DNA of 56,237 nucleotides from Firmicutes bacterium UBA6132 (lineage in GTDB: Bacteria; Bacillota_A; Clostridia; Tissierellales; Sedimentibacteraceae). Below the pieces are notes generated by a model. It made no database searches. It was not told the DNA's origin and saw nothing but the letters and a program-made list of their open reading frames with translations. The DNA is taken from positions 1 through 56,237 of the forward strand of contig DIVM01000316.1 in NCBI GenBank assembly GCA_002435835.1, given 5' to 3'. This document shows positions 45,461 through 54,446 of the stretch, one piece after another (the first letter of the stretch is position 1; each line of letters starts with the position of its first letter). Both the position numbers and the translations under genes were made by a program.

Positions 45461-46846
45461 CTATATGTCTAAAACAGTATGAGGGTTTAAAATATTGCTT
45501 GGGTCGAAAGAATATTTTATTCCTTTCATAATATTCAATTCAGTTTCGCTTTTTTGTAGTTTTAAATCATTTACTCTTAATTTTCCAATACCATGTTCTC
45601 CTGTAATAGTACCATTATATTTAAAGCATGCTTTGTAAATTTTCTGTTTTAATTCTTCTGCATATGTTGGAATTTTTCCATCAACCAATAAAATGTCACT
45701 GTGTATGTTGCCATCTGCAATATGTGCCATTACATTTGTAGTTGTGCTATATTCTGATGCAAGGTCTTTTAATTCTTTCAAATATGCAGGTATATCAGCA
45801 ACAGGAACTGCAGTGTCTAAAGATTCATATATGACATCTTTTACAAGTTCATATGAATTACTTCTTATCATCAAAAGTTCATCTTGTTCACTTTGTTTGC
45901 CTGCAAATAATGTTTCATAGGAATTGTTTTTTTCACATATGTCATTTATTTGTTTTGCTGTTTCATAAAGTAAATCTTCAGTTTTTTCTGAAATTATAAT
46001 CATTAAGTCAGCATTTCCTTTTTCTGCCTGCCACTGTGTTCCTAACATTTTTGCTGTTTCTATAAAAACATGCTTATCTTGATACTCAACTGCAAGTGGA
46101 ACTGAACCGCTCTTTAAAATATCAAGAACAGCTTTAGATGCATCTTCAAATGTTTCAAAGGGTGCTATTATAGTAGCTGTATACTTATCATTTGGGTATA
46201 TTTTCAAAATAACTTTAGTTATTATGGCCAATGTTCCTTCGCTTCCAATTATAAGTTGTAAAAGATTATAACCAGCATTATTTTTAATTAGTTTTCCACC
46301 TAATTGTAGTATTTCTCCATTTGGTAGCACAACTTCAAGACCCTGTATATGTTTGCGCATTACACCGTGTTTTACTGCACGAGCTCCGCCTGCATTAGTT
46401 GCAACCATTCCACCCATTTGTGCACCTTCATCCCCTGGATGTACTGGGAAACCTATGTTATCATATTTCTCAAGCTCTTCAAGTAATTCAAATAATGTAA
46501 CACCTGCTTCTAAAACTGCAACCATGTTGTCTTCATCTATTTCTATGATTTTTTTAAGTCTTTCAGTTGACAATATGATGCTTCTTAGGGTTGGTGTGCA
46601 TCCGCCGCAAAGGCCAGTGCCACCACCTCTTGTTACTACTGGTATTTTATTTTCGTTGGCATATTTCATAATTGTAGATATTTCTTCTGTGTTTTTAGGT
46701 TTTACAACAATTGAACTTTCATTGGCTTTAGGCCTCATAAGCAATTCTATTTCATCATATAAATATGAAGATTTTTGCTCTAAGCCTGTTAATACATAAT
46801 CTTTTCCAACTATACTTATCATTTCATTTATTATATTTTTATCCAT
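45461..46846 (-). CDS. FAD-linked 2-hydroxyacid (lactate-type) dehydrogenase, Etf partner
   Basis: The 461-residue flavoprotein has the PCMH-type FAD domain (VVTRGGGTGLCGGCTPT near residue 72, GAQMGGMVATNAGG near 142) and the C-terminal FAD-oxidase domain with GTITGEHGIGKL near 413. This is the GlcD/Dld family. Being downstream of etfB and etfA, with a 10-base gap, it matches LctD of the EtfAB-linked lactate dehydrogenase of acetogens. That enzyme oxidises lactate with NAD+ by coupling to ferredoxin oxidation. The substrate may be lactate or another 2-hydroxy acid. The ATG at 46846 follows GGAG. Confidence 0.88.
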   Translation of the reverse strand: MDKNIINEMISIVGKDYVLTGLEQKSSYLYDEIELLMRPKANESSIVVKPKNTEEISTIMKYANENKIPVVTRGGGTGLCGGCTPTLRSIILSTERLKKIIEIDEDNMVAVLEAGVTLFELLEELEKYDNIGFPVHPGDEGAQMGGMVATNAGGARAVKHGVMRKHIQGLEVVLPNGEILQLGGKLIKNNAGYNLLQLIIGSEGTLAIITKVILKIYPNDKYTATIIAPFETFEDASKAVLDILKSGSVPLAVEYQDKHVFIETAKMLGTQWQAEKGNADLMIIISEKTEDLLYETAKQINDICEKNNSYETLFAGKQSEQDELLMIRSNSYELVKDVIYESLDTAVPVADIPAYLKELKDLASEYSTTTNVMAHIADGNIHSDILLVDGKIPTYAEELKQKIYKACFKYNGTITGEHGIGKLRVNDLKLQKSETELNIMKGIKYSFDPSNILNPHTVLDI

Positions 46847-46856
46847 AATGACTCCT

Positions 46857-47822
46857 TTACAAATCTTTTATGAGATTTGGAATTATTTCGTACATATCAC
46901 CAACATACCCATAGTCAGCTATAGAAAATATGGGTGCTGAAGGGTCTGAGTTTATGGCAATTATTAAATCAGATTCTTTCATACCTGCTAAATGCTGTGG
47001 TGCACCAGAAATTCCACATGCTATATATACTTTTGGTTTAACTCTGTTACCGCTGTAGCCCACTTGATGCGAGCTACTAATAAATCCTGAATCAACTAAT
47101 GCTCTTGATGCCCCAACTGTGCCACCTAATTTAAGCGCAAGTGTTTCAATCATTTTCAAATCTTCTTTTTTCTTGATTCCCTTACCTGCTGCAACAACTA
47201 TTTCAGCTTCGGTTATATCAGTTTCTTTTTCATCTAAAATTTTCATAACAGTTGATTTATCATAACTTTCCAAATAAGGATTTATTTCAACAATATTTAT
47301 AATTGCATCAGGGTTTCTTTTAGCTTCACTAAATTCTTTATATCTTATAGTTGCCATTTGTGGATATGTTACAGTTTTAATGTGAGCAAGGATGTTATCG
47401 CTAAATGCTGGTCGTATTTGAATTAAATTTCCTTCATCATCCGTATTTAATTCTGTACAGTCTGCTGTAAGACCTGTGTGTAAAGCAGCAGCGATTCTTG
47501 GAGCTAAAGAACGTCCAAAATTAGTTGCCCCAATTAAAACTATTTCAGGTTTATGATTTTCTATGAATTTAACTATGTTCTGCTTGTACAAATATTCTTC
47601 AGGATTTGAAAAGCATTTTGATTTCATGAAATAAACTGTTTCTGAACCCCTGAAATTAAGCTCTTTTACATCTGAACCATCTTCGCTTAATATCAGGCAG
47701 TTTAGCTTTACACTTAATTTTTCAGCTAATTCTTTACCTTTATTTAAAAGTTCAAATGTTACTTTATGAATTTTATTGTCATTTTGTTCAGCAATTACTA
47801 AAATTCCTTTATATTCGCCCAT
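46857..47822 (-). CDS. etfA: Electron transfer flavoprotein alpha subunit
   Basis: EtfA binds FAD and passes electrons between the partner dehydrogenase and EtfB. The 321-residue protein has the N-terminal EtfA domain and a C-terminal FAD domain with GGTVGASRALVDSGFISSSH, VGYSGNRVKPKVYIACGISG and INSDPSAPIFSIADYG. It lacks the extra N-terminal ferredoxin-like domain seen in some lactate-dehydrogenase Etf proteins (which reach about 400 residues). The start overlaps the etfB stop by one base (TAATG), indicating coupling. Confidence 0.94.
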   Translation of the reverse strand: MGEYKGILVIAEQNDNKIHKVTFELLNKGKELAEKLSVKLNCLILSEDGSDVKELNFRGSETVYFMKSKCFSNPEEYLYKQNIVKFIENHKPEIVLIGATNFGRSLAPRIAAALHTGLTADCTELNTDDEGNLIQIRPAFSDNILAHIKTVTYPQMATIRYKEFSEAKRNPDAIINIVEINPYLESYDKSTVMKILDEKETDITEAEIVVAAGKGIKKKEDLKMIETLALKLGGTVGASRALVDSGFISSSHQVGYSGNRVKPKVYIACGISGAPQHLAGMKESDLIIAINSDPSAPIFSIADYGYVGDMYEIIPNLIKDL

Positions 47823-48613
47823 TATTTCACCTTCTTTAATTCTTGTTTTATAGCTTTTATAAATGAATCATAATCATCTCTGTAAATAGTGTTTTCTCTT
47901 TTTAATGAGTCTGGAATCACAATTTTACTAACTTTAGTAGGTGAACCTTTAAACCCAACATTATTTTCATTTATATATTCATTAAGGTCGTTTAAAGAAA
48001 GTTTTTCTATTTCAACATTTAAAGATTGTAGTTTTCTGTTTACAGTAGGAAGTTTTGGTGTATTTATATTTTTTGTAACCCCTATTAAAGCTGGGAGTTT
48101 CATTTTTCTTATTTGTTTATTGCCACATAAATTTTCAATTTCAACGTCTATATCATTTTCATTTATACTTATTATTTTATCAACATAATAAGCATGGGGT
48201 ATGTCAAGAAATTCTGCTACTTCAGCACCTACTTGTCCTGTATCTCCGTCAACAGATTTTTCACCGCAAATTATTAAATCATATTTTCCAAAATGTTTTA
48301 TTCCTGCGGATAATGTTTTAGAAGTAGCGTATGTATCAGCACCACCGAACTTTCTATCCGACATTAGTATACCGCTATCAGCACCTCTTGCATAAGCATC
48401 CCTTAGGGATTTTTCTGCTTTTAAAGGACCCATTGTAAGAACTGTAATATTTGCACCATAATTGTTTTTTATATTAACTGCTGTTTGTAATGCATTCATA
48501 TCAAATGGATTTATTTCAGACTCTGCAGAAGATCTGTCCACAACGCCTTTTTCACTGTCAAATTTAACTTTTCCCATATCAGGAACTTCTTTAATTAGAA
48601 CAAGAATATTCAT
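47822..48613 (-). CDS. etfB: Electron transfer flavoprotein beta subunit
   Basis: EtfB carries the second nucleotide site of the Etf pair. The 263-residue protein starts with NILVLIKEVPDMGKVKFD and has INPFDMNALQTAV near 36. It also has LTMGPLKAEKSLRDAYARGAD near 60 and CGEKSVDGDTGQVGAEVAEFL near 115, all EtfB landmarks. In bifurcating Etf this subunit holds the FAD that splits electrons. It is the first gene of etfB-etfA-dehydrogenase; its promoter carries a FadR-type operator. The ATG at 48613 follows AGGAG. Confidence 0.95.
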   Translation of the reverse strand: MNILVLIKEVPDMGKVKFDSEKGVVDRSSAESEINPFDMNALQTAVNIKNNYGANITVLTMGPLKAEKSLRDAYARGADSGILMSDRKFGGADTYATSKTLSAGIKHFGKYDLIICGEKSVDGDTGQVGAEVAEFLDIPHAYYVDKIISINENDIDVEIENLCGNKQIRKMKLPALIGVTKNINTPKLPTVNRKLQSLNVEIEKLSLNDLNEYINENNVGFKGSPTKVSKIVIPDSLKRENTIYRDDYDSFIKAIKQELKKVK

Positions 48614-48639
48614 TTTACACTCCTATTATAGAATTAAAT

Positions 48640-48654
48640 AGTGGTCTTACCACT
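48640..48654. promoter_or_regulatory. FadR-type operator at the etfB promoter
   Basis: AGTGGTCTTACCACT is a perfect inverted repeat (AGTGGT/ACCACT, 3-base centre) of the TGGTnnnACCA kind bound by FadR/LldR/PdhR regulators. It lies 6 bases after the -10 box of the etfB promoter, so over the start point. Confidence 0.85.
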
Positions 48655-48660
48655 GTTTTT

Positions 48661-48689
48661 ATTATATCATATAAAGAAATTACGTGCAA
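48661..48689 (-). promoter_or_regulatory. Promoter of etfB-etfA-dehydrogenase
   Basis: The minus strand has TTGCAC (48689-48684), 17 bases and TATAAT (48666-48661). Confidence 0.8.
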
Positions 48690-48756
48690 TATGTTAGCGG
48701 AAAATATGCATAAAAATGCTAAATTAATTTTATTTAAATGTAAAAGCATAAACACA

Positions 48757-48785
48757 TTGAAAAAAAATTTAAGTTGATGTAAAAT
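48757..48785 (+). promoter_or_regulatory. Promoter of the FadR-type regulator gene
   Basis: TTGAAA (48757-48762), 17 bases and TAAAAT (48780-48785), 37 bases before the start. No TGGTnnnACCA site overlaps it. Confidence 0.65.
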
Positions 48786-48822
48786 AATAATGTTAACAAC
48801 AAGCTCAAATAAAGGAGTACTT

Positions 48823-49512
48823 ATGTTTGAAACGATTGAAAACAAAGGAATATCTCAAAAGGTTATAGAACAAATTCAGGATATGGTTATGAATGGAGAG
48901 CTAAAATGTGGTGATAAGCTTCCACCAGAAAGAGAATTAACACAAAAGTTTAATATAGGTAGACCTGCTTTAAGAGAAGCTTTAAAAGCTCTTGAAATAA
49001 TCGGGTTAATTGAAAGCCGTCATGGTCAAGGTAATTATATTGTCAACAATACTGAAAATAGTTTTTTTAAACCTTTATCCCTGTCATTTAAGCTTTCTAA
49101 TGGTAATTTAGAAGAAGTTTTAGAACTTCGATATTTAATAGAAAATTATACAGTAAAACAGTCATGTATAAAAGCTAATTCAAATGATATAAAGAAATTA
49201 TATGATTTACATAATAAAATGATTGAGGCTGAATCTACAGAATTAAAATCATATTATGATAAAGAATTTCATTATGAAATAGCTAAAATTGGCAAAAACA
49301 TGCTCATAGATATAGTTTTAGAAAGTACATCATATCTTTTAAAAAACTTTATTAATAAATCAGTAGAAATATCCATTTTTGGAGATGATTCTACGGAAAA
49401 AATATATGAAGAACATTTAAATATTATTAAAGCCATAGAAAATCATGATGAGAAAGCTGCTGTTGAATATATGAATAATCATTTAAATAAAATAGATAGA
49501 AATTTGCTATAA
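48823..49512 (+). CDS. FadR-subfamily GntR regulator (LldR-like)
   Basis: The 229-residue protein has the winged-helix domain (QKVIEQIQDMVMNGELKCGD, LPPERELTQKFNIGRPALRE, then IESRHGQGNYIV). It has an FCD ligand domain from about 85 with helices such as VLELRYLIENYTVKQS. Related proteins sense lactate, pyruvate or other small acids and bind TGGTnnnACCA. Divergent from etfBA-dehydrogenase, it probably represses that operon and, by the shared operator, the aminotransferase operon at 52137. The open frame extends 11 codons upstream, but AAAGGAG precedes the ATG at 48823. A hairpin terminator ends it. Confidence 0.9.
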   Translation: MFETIENKGISQKVIEQIQDMVMNGELKCGDKLPPERELTQKFNIGRPALREALKALEIIGLIESRHGQGNYIVNNTENSFFKPLSLSFKLSNGNLEEVLELRYLIENYTVKQSCIKANSNDIKKLYDLHNKMIEAESTELKSYYDKEFHYEIAKIGKNMLIDIVLESTSYLLKNFINKSVEISIFGDDSTEKIYEEHLNIIKAIENHDEKAAVEYMNNHLNKIDRNLL

Positions 49513-49521
49513 TAGCAAATA

Positions 49522-49558
49522 AAAACTGGTATGCATATTTAATACATACCAGTTTTGT
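49522..49558. terminator. Bidirectional terminator after the FadR-type gene
   Basis: AAAACTGGTATG and CATACCAGTTTT form a 12-bp stem with an AT-rich loop; it lies between convergent genes. Confidence 0.88.
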
Positions 49559-49568
49559 TTGAATTATA

Positions 49569-49596
49569 AGATCCTTCGCTATGGCTCAGGATGACA
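49569..49596 (-). repeat. GTCATCCTGAG-type intergenic repeat, copy B
   Basis: On the minus strand it reads TGTCATCCTGAGCCATAGCG followed by AAGGATCT. This is the clearest of three related copies in the window and close to a pattern met in many bacterial genomes. It sits at the end of the YjiH-type gene. Confidence 0.75.
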
Positions 49597-50961
49597 TTAA
49601 GCAATTCCAAATAAATTAGTAAGTAAAACTATAATAGGTAATGCTATTATTGTTTTTTGTAGGAATAATATTAAAATACCTTTAAAGTCTATAGGCATTT
49701 TTGAAGTTAAAATTAGAGTACCAACTTCCGTCATATATATTATTTGAACTAAAGATAGAACTCCTATTACAAATCTTGTTTTTAATGAAACAAGATTTGC
49801 TGCTAAAATTGCAGGAATGAACATGTCAACAAATCCTACTATAGTAGCTGGTGCAGCTGCAAAAGCTTCTTCTAATCCTAATAACTGAAGATAATATCCA
49901 AAAGGTACGGATAAGTAGTTAAAAATAGGTGTATAAGTTGCTAATATAAGAGCTATAGTTCCAAATGACATTACAAGTGGAGTAAGAGAAAATATTATAC
50001 CAAGAAACATATCAAAACCTTTGTATAATATTCCTGTTAATGAAGGTGCTGTTTTAGCTCTTTCTACTCCAAGCTGTAATGCCCATTGGAATTTAGTCAT
50101 GCCTTCTGGTTCTACTTCATTTACTTGTTTTCCTACAGGTGCATAATATTCACTAGAATATTTGCTTAAAGGTGGTATTCTTGTCATTATTACTACGCTT
50201 AATACACCAGTGATACTTAATATTATATAAAATGGTAAAAATAAATGATCTACTTTAAGCATAGCTGCAATAACAAGACAAAATGGAAGCGAAACTGCAG
50301 AAAAACAAGTTGCGATAGTTATAGCTTCTCTTCCAGTATAATATCCTTGTTCATATTGTGTTGTTGTTAAAACTACACCAACATTACAATTTCCTACCCA
50401 TGAAGCAAGTAAATCAATTGCTGATCTTCCAGGTAATTTAAATAGAGGTTGAGTAAAGTTTCGAATAAGTGTACCAGAAAAGTCCATTATTCCAAAGTCC
50501 ATTAAAAGAGGAATCAAAAATGATGCTGCAAAAAACCATGCTATTAAAGTTTTTAATAAACTCATCATAGTTCCACCAGTGTCTACTGATATGATGAAAT
50601 CCGGTCCTTTTTGAGCATACACCATGACTACTACCATAGCTCCTATTATTTTAAAGATTAAATAAAAATTACTTGATACAAAAAGTTTACTTAATATTGC
50701 ATTTTTTAATATAAATTTTGGTTTGAAAACTGTTGTAATAGTTGAAAATATTGCAGATATTAATATAAAAATTGTAATTAATAATGGTGCAGCTGGTTTT
50801 ATAAAGGCTGCAAGCCATTCTGAAATAATACCGATTGGAATATTTACTGATCCATTCCAAGGGATTGGAAATAAAAATATAAATACGCCTAATAGTGATG
50901 GTATCAAAAATTTCATGATACCTTTGTTGCTTAAATTTTTTACATTGGCATTTTCTTTCAT
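49597..50961 (-). CDS. YjiH-type nucleoside-recognition (Gate) membrane protein
   Basis: The 454-residue membrane protein has about ten to twelve helices and Gate-domain features: LLASWVGNCNVGVVLTTTQYEQG near residue 188, and a second half-gate with TIVGFVDMFIPAILAANL near 375. It belongs to the YjiH family of putative transporters. Its gene lies 12 bases after an aminotransferase gene, so it likely moves that enzyme's substrate or product, an amino acid or oxo acid; the substrate is unproven. The ATG at 50961 follows GGAGG. Confidence 0.85.
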   Translation of the reverse strand: MKENANVKNLSNKGIMKFLIPSLLGVFIFLFPIPWNGSVNIPIGIISEWLAAFIKPAAPLLITIFILISAIFSTITTVFKPKFILKNAILSKLFVSSNFYLIFKIIGAMVVVMVYAQKGPDFIISVDTGGTMMSLLKTLIAWFFAASFLIPLLMDFGIMDFSGTLIRNFTQPLFKLPGRSAIDLLASWVGNCNVGVVLTTTQYEQGYYTGREAITIATCFSAVSLPFCLVIAAMLKVDHLFLPFYIILSITGVLSVVIMTRIPPLSKYSSEYYAPVGKQVNEVEPEGMTKFQWALQLGVERAKTAPSLTGILYKGFDMFLGIIFSLTPLVMSFGTIALILATYTPIFNYLSVPFGYYLQLLGLEEAFAAAPATIVGFVDMFIPAILAANLVSLKTRFVIGVLSLVQIIYMTEVGTLILTSKMPIDFKGILILFLQKTIIALPIIVLLTNLFGIA

Positions 50962-50973
50962 AGAAACCTCCTA

Positions 50974-52137
50974 TTAATTTTTAAATATATTCATTTTTTC
51001 TATTCTATTAAAAGCTTCTTCAAGCTTTTTAATATTTACAGTACATGCTAATCTTATATAACCTTCTCCGCATTCACCAAATGCTATGCCAGGTATTGTG
51101 AGAACATGAGCTTCTTTTAAAATTGCTTCGCTTGCTTCTATTGAAGTAAGACCTGTATTTTTGATGTTTACAAACAAATAAAAAGTTCCTTTTGGACTTA
51201 ACACAGACATGTTCGGAATTTTGTTTATTCTATCTGCAGCATAAAATACTCTATTTTTATATTCTTCAATCATTGCCGGCTGAATAGTTTTTCGATTTCT
51301 TAACGCATATATTGCACCTCTTTGTGATATTGAAGGAGCAGTAAAAACTAAATTTTCATTAATTTGTTGTATTGTTTTTATTATAAAATCAGGAGCTATA
51401 ATATTACCTATGCGCCATCCTGTCATTGTAAAATTTTTAGAAAAACTATTTATTATAATTGTTCTTTCTCTCATGCCGTCAATTTTAGCAATTGGTGTAA
51501 ATGGTTCATTATAACTAAAAGAAGTATAAATGTCATCAGAAATAATAATTAAGTCATATTTTATAGCTATATCTCTTATACCTTCCATAGTTTTTTTAGA
51601 TAATGTATTTCCAGTTGGATTGCTTGGAGAATTGATTACAATAGCTTTTGTTTTTTCTGTAATTATACTTTCAAGCCTATTTATATTAATTTGGAAATCT
51701 TCTTCTTCATATGTATTTAACTGAATTGGAATACCTCTTGCTAATTCAACTTGTTGTTGGTATGGGGTGAAATAAGGGGCTTGAAGTATCACTTCATCGC
51801 CATCATCCAATATAGCTTCAAGGGCTAAATACATTGCAAGACATCCGCTTGTTACTACGAAAACTTCCTTATCTTCAATGGACATATTATATTCTTCTTT
51901 ATAAAAATTAATAATTTCATTTCTAAGTTCAGGGTCTCCTCTGAAATCTGTATATTTTGTATGTCCTAATTTTGCGTCTTTCATTGCGCTGTCAATAATT
52001 ATATCGCTTGTTATTAAATCAGGATCCCCAAGGCTTAAGTTTATTACATCATCAAATTGTTTTGATAGTGCATCAACCTGTCCCATAGGTGTTGAATTAT
52101 CATTCCAGTACCTTTTCGAAATAAATTTATGTTCCAT
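50974..52137 (-). CDS. Class I/II PLP aminotransferase
   Basis: The 387-residue fold-type I PLP enzyme has NLSLGDPDLITSD near residue 33, the conserved INSPSNPTGNTLSK near 168, and the SDDIY motif near 200. The PLP lysine is in INSFSKNFTMTGWRIG near 235, and the C-terminal Arg is in EGYIRLACT. It moves an amino group between an amino acid and an oxo acid; the exact amino acid is not shown by motif. The promoter carries the same operator as etfB, so it may supply or consume the oxo acid linked to the dehydrogenase. The ATG at 52137 follows GAGGTG. Confidence 0.88.
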   Translation of the reverse strand: MEHKFISKRYWNDNSTPMGQVDALSKQFDDVINLSLGDPDLITSDIIIDSAMKDAKLGHTKYTDFRGDPELRNEIINFYKEEYNMSIEDKEVFVVTSGCLAMYLALEAILDDGDEVILQAPYFTPYQQQVELARGIPIQLNTYEEEDFQININRLESIITEKTKAIVINSPSNPTGNTLSKKTMEGIRDIAIKYDLIIISDDIYTSFSYNEPFTPIAKIDGMRERTIIINSFSKNFTMTGWRIGNIIAPDFIIKTIQQINENLVFTAPSISQRGAIYALRNRKTIQPAMIEEYKNRVFYAADRINKIPNMSVLSPKGTFYLFVNIKNTGLTSIEASEAILKEAHVLTIPGIAFGECGEGYIRLACTVNIKKLEEAFNRIEKMNIFKN

Positions 52138-52165
52138 TTTTCACCTCATATTTATAAGTTGTATT

Positions 52166-52178
52166 GTGGTAAGACCTC
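52166..52178. promoter_or_regulatory. FadR-type operator at the aminotransferase promoter
   Basis: GTGGTAAGACCTC on the plus strand is GAGGTCTTACCAC on the minus strand. It shares GGTCTTACCAC with the etfB operator and lies 5 bases after the -10 box (the dyad core starts 6-7 bases after it). One arm has a single mismatch. Confidence 0.8.
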
Positions 52179-52183
52179 TATTT

Positions 52184-52211
52184 ATTATAACATAGAATTC
52201 AATGTATGCAA
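52184..52211 (-). promoter_or_regulatory. Promoter of the aminotransferase operon
   Basis: The minus strand has TTGCAT (52211-52206), 16 bases and TATAAT (52189-52184). Confidence 0.8.
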
Positions 52212-52245
52212 GTGTTATTTATTCAAAACATTTGTTAAAAATGCA

Positions 52246-52284
52246 TGAAAAAAGGAAGTTTTGATAAATATTCAAAACTTCCTC
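52246..52284 (-). terminator. Terminator after the DUF4153 gene
   Basis: On the minus strand AGGAAGTTTTGA pairs with TCAAAACTTCCT and is followed by TTTTTT. Confidence 0.88.
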
Positions 52285-52332
52285 TTGATGACAAAGTATA
52301 TTTTTATTTTGTCATCCTAAACGATAAATCTA
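52285..52332 (+). repeat. GTCATCCTGAG-related repeat, copy C, with hairpin
   Basis: TGATGACAAA (52286) pairs with TTTTGTCATC (52307-52316). The right end TGTCATCCTAAACGATAAAT resembles the other two copies with several changes. It appears to be a decayed copy in the gap after the DUF4153 gene. Confidence 0.5.
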
Positions 52333-52375
52333 ATAACAGTTTACTGGTTTAGTCTGAAATAAATATATATATATA

Positions 52376-54196
52376 TTATTTATTTTTAGCAACTAAAACT
52401 ATAATGCTTCCGTTAACATAAACTTCATCATTTGAAGGATATTCAACACTTAAATTTTCAACTACTAAACGAACTCGCAAAGTTTCATTTTGTTTATCCA
52501 ATGTCATTTCTTCAGGTTGAAGCATTGATTTTGGCTGTAATCCTAATTTAGCTATATTATTAATAAATTCTTCTGTTTTAATTTCCATTACATTAGTATT
52601 TTGTTGGTCATAAATTTTTAAGGTTAAATTTCCTTTTTCATCAGAAATTTGTTTTATTGAATATTTATCATCACTTAGCTTAAATGAAGTTAAAAGTATT
52701 TCCTTACTTTGGTCATTACGGTTATCTGTATAAAAATTAATTTTAAATAATGTTTCAAATCCTTCTATATCAATTGGTGCATTTGTATCAAGGTTTGCAT
52801 ATACAAATTGTGGCCTATTGTCAGGATTTGCGTAATTATAATATGGTTTAAAACCGTATATATCTTCAAATCCCATGTAATAATTATTTTCTTCAACATA
52901 TTTTTCAGGTATCCAATATAAATTATCTAAATAACCCATTCGTGCCATATAATCGGTTATATTAGTTATTTCATATTTATCTTCGCTTGAAATAGAAGAA
53001 TTAAATACTATTTTATTATCTTTTAGCATATTATTTTTTAATAATATTTCTTCTATACGTCCTTTTTGGCTGTTGTTTGAAGTGTTAAATGCGTCCACAG
53101 GAGGTATTATGGATAAAATTGCAAAGCATGCTGCAAGAAGTACAACTGCATTTGTATTTTTTTTCTTAGAAAATATTAAATAAAAGGCGCTTGTTATAGA
53201 GTAAATTCCAAACAAAATTACATAATAACGTGATTCTGTAATTCCATATGCTTTTATTCTAATATAAGCAGATGTCAGTTGCATTATTACAAGAGGTAAT
53301 AAAATAAATGGAAATATTTTTCTATAGAATAATGCAATTTTGTTTTGTAAATTTGATCCTAAAATATAGAAAAACAATCCAGCAGTAGAATAAGCTAAAA
53401 CCATAGGACCTACTTGACCTACAGGCCAAATACCAGATATTAATATTTTTACAAAATATATAATAAGAACAACGGAGAAAACCATTATTAATGGAATTAC
53501 AATATTAGAAACTAAAATATCCAATACTCTTGGATAAACTGATGCTTCTTTTGTTTTGTTATTATCATCTTCATCTACTGAATTGAATTTAGGCAGTAAT
53601 GAAAGATAATATGTTGGTACAAAGAAAATAAAAACTATATTTCCCATGTGAGCTCTAATTTCATCTCTTAAATTAAACAAGAGTAAGTCAATCGCTAAAA
53701 AAATCGCTGTTAATCCAAGGAATAAAACTACTCCATACAATATAGATGTAAATGCTGATTTAAAATGAACTAATGATAAATTACCAAAATTAAAAGCATT
53801 CTTTGAAGATGGCAAATATAAATATAATGCAAATAGAGAAAAACATATTACTAAAAGTCTTACAAACATTGCTTGTGAATATTTAACATCAGTAGTCATA
53901 AAATAATAATAAAAAACAGCAAGACCAATAGATAATATTCTTAAAATCCATTTATATTTATTTATACTTTCATATCTTTCTAAAGCAAATTGCAAGGCTA
54001 TATTAACAAATACCCCAAATACTCCTGCATAAATTAAGCGTGTATATAATGATTCATTTGTTGAAAAGTCATTTTCAATTAATATTGATACAATGACAGA
54101 AATAAATGCTAAAAATAATAAAACTATTGGAAATCGAAAAACGGTAGTTTTTAAATTCATAGCTGCTTTTTTAAAAAAATCTGATATTCTAACCAT
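52376..54196 (-). CDS. DUF4153 multi-pass membrane protein
   Basis: The 606-residue protein has about twelve predicted membrane helices in residues 15-375 and a C-terminal domain outside the membrane, about 230 residues, mostly beta-like and without cysteine clusters. The membrane part fits the DUF4153 family (early helices FPIVLLFLAFISVIVSILIE, then RLIYAGVFGVFVNIALQFAL; later TSAYIRIKAYGITESRYYVI). Its function is unknown. It ends at its own terminator and starts with the ATG at 54196 after GGAAGG. It is not co-transcribed with neighbours. Confidence 0.8.
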   Translation of the reverse strand: MVRISDFFKKAAMNLKTTVFRFPIVLLFLAFISVIVSILIENDFSTNESLYTRLIYAGVFGVFVNIALQFALERYESINKYKWILRILSIGLAVFYYYFMTTDVKYSQAMFVRLLVICFSLFALYLYLPSSKNAFNFGNLSLVHFKSAFTSILYGVVLFLGLTAIFLAIDLLLFNLRDEIRAHMGNIVFIFFVPTYYLSLLPKFNSVDEDDNNKTKEASVYPRVLDILVSNIVIPLIMVFSVVLIIYFVKILISGIWPVGQVGPMVLAYSTAGLFFYILGSNLQNKIALFYRKIFPFILLPLVIMQLTSAYIRIKAYGITESRYYVILFGIYSITSAFYLIFSKKKNTNAVVLLAACFAILSIIPPVDAFNTSNNSQKGRIEEILLKNNMLKDNKIVFNSSISSEDKYEITNITDYMARMGYLDNLYWIPEKYVEENNYYMGFEDIYGFKPYYNYANPDNRPQFVYANLDTNAPIDIEGFETLFKINFYTDNRNDQSKEILLTSFKLSDDKYSIKQISDEKGNLTLKIYDQQNTNVMEIKTEEFINNIAKLGLQPKSMLQPEEMTLDKQNETLRVRLVVENLSVEYPSNDEVYVNGSIIVLVAKNK

Positions 54197-54395
54197 ATGA
54201 TCACCTTCCTTTTATATTAAGACGATTTATAAAAAATAATGTTCCATTAGTATGATTGTTTACTTTTTATAAATGTAATTATTTATATATACCACAATTA
54301 ATATTAAATAAACTCTTTATTAATTATTTTTAACAAATTTAATTATTATATTAAATTTTATAATGAAATTTATTTAGCCTTATACTAGGGATTTG

Positions 54396-54404
54396 TGTTA
54401 TAAT
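54396..54404 (+). promoter_or_regulatory. Extended -10 promoter of the DedA-type gene
   Basis: TGTTATAAT is an extended -10 element about 43 bases before the start. No good -35 is seen, which is normal for this class. The rest of the 54197-54446 gap is AT-rich with no other signal. Confidence 0.6.
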
Positions 54405-54446
54405 AAATTTAAATGTTTTTTTAAAATATGTATAGGAGGAAAATTA

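Noticed and set aside
48615..48845. A 76-codon minus-strand open frame between etfB and the FadR-type gene
   Set aside because: It covers two promoters and an operator, has no good ribosome site, and its translation resembles no protein.
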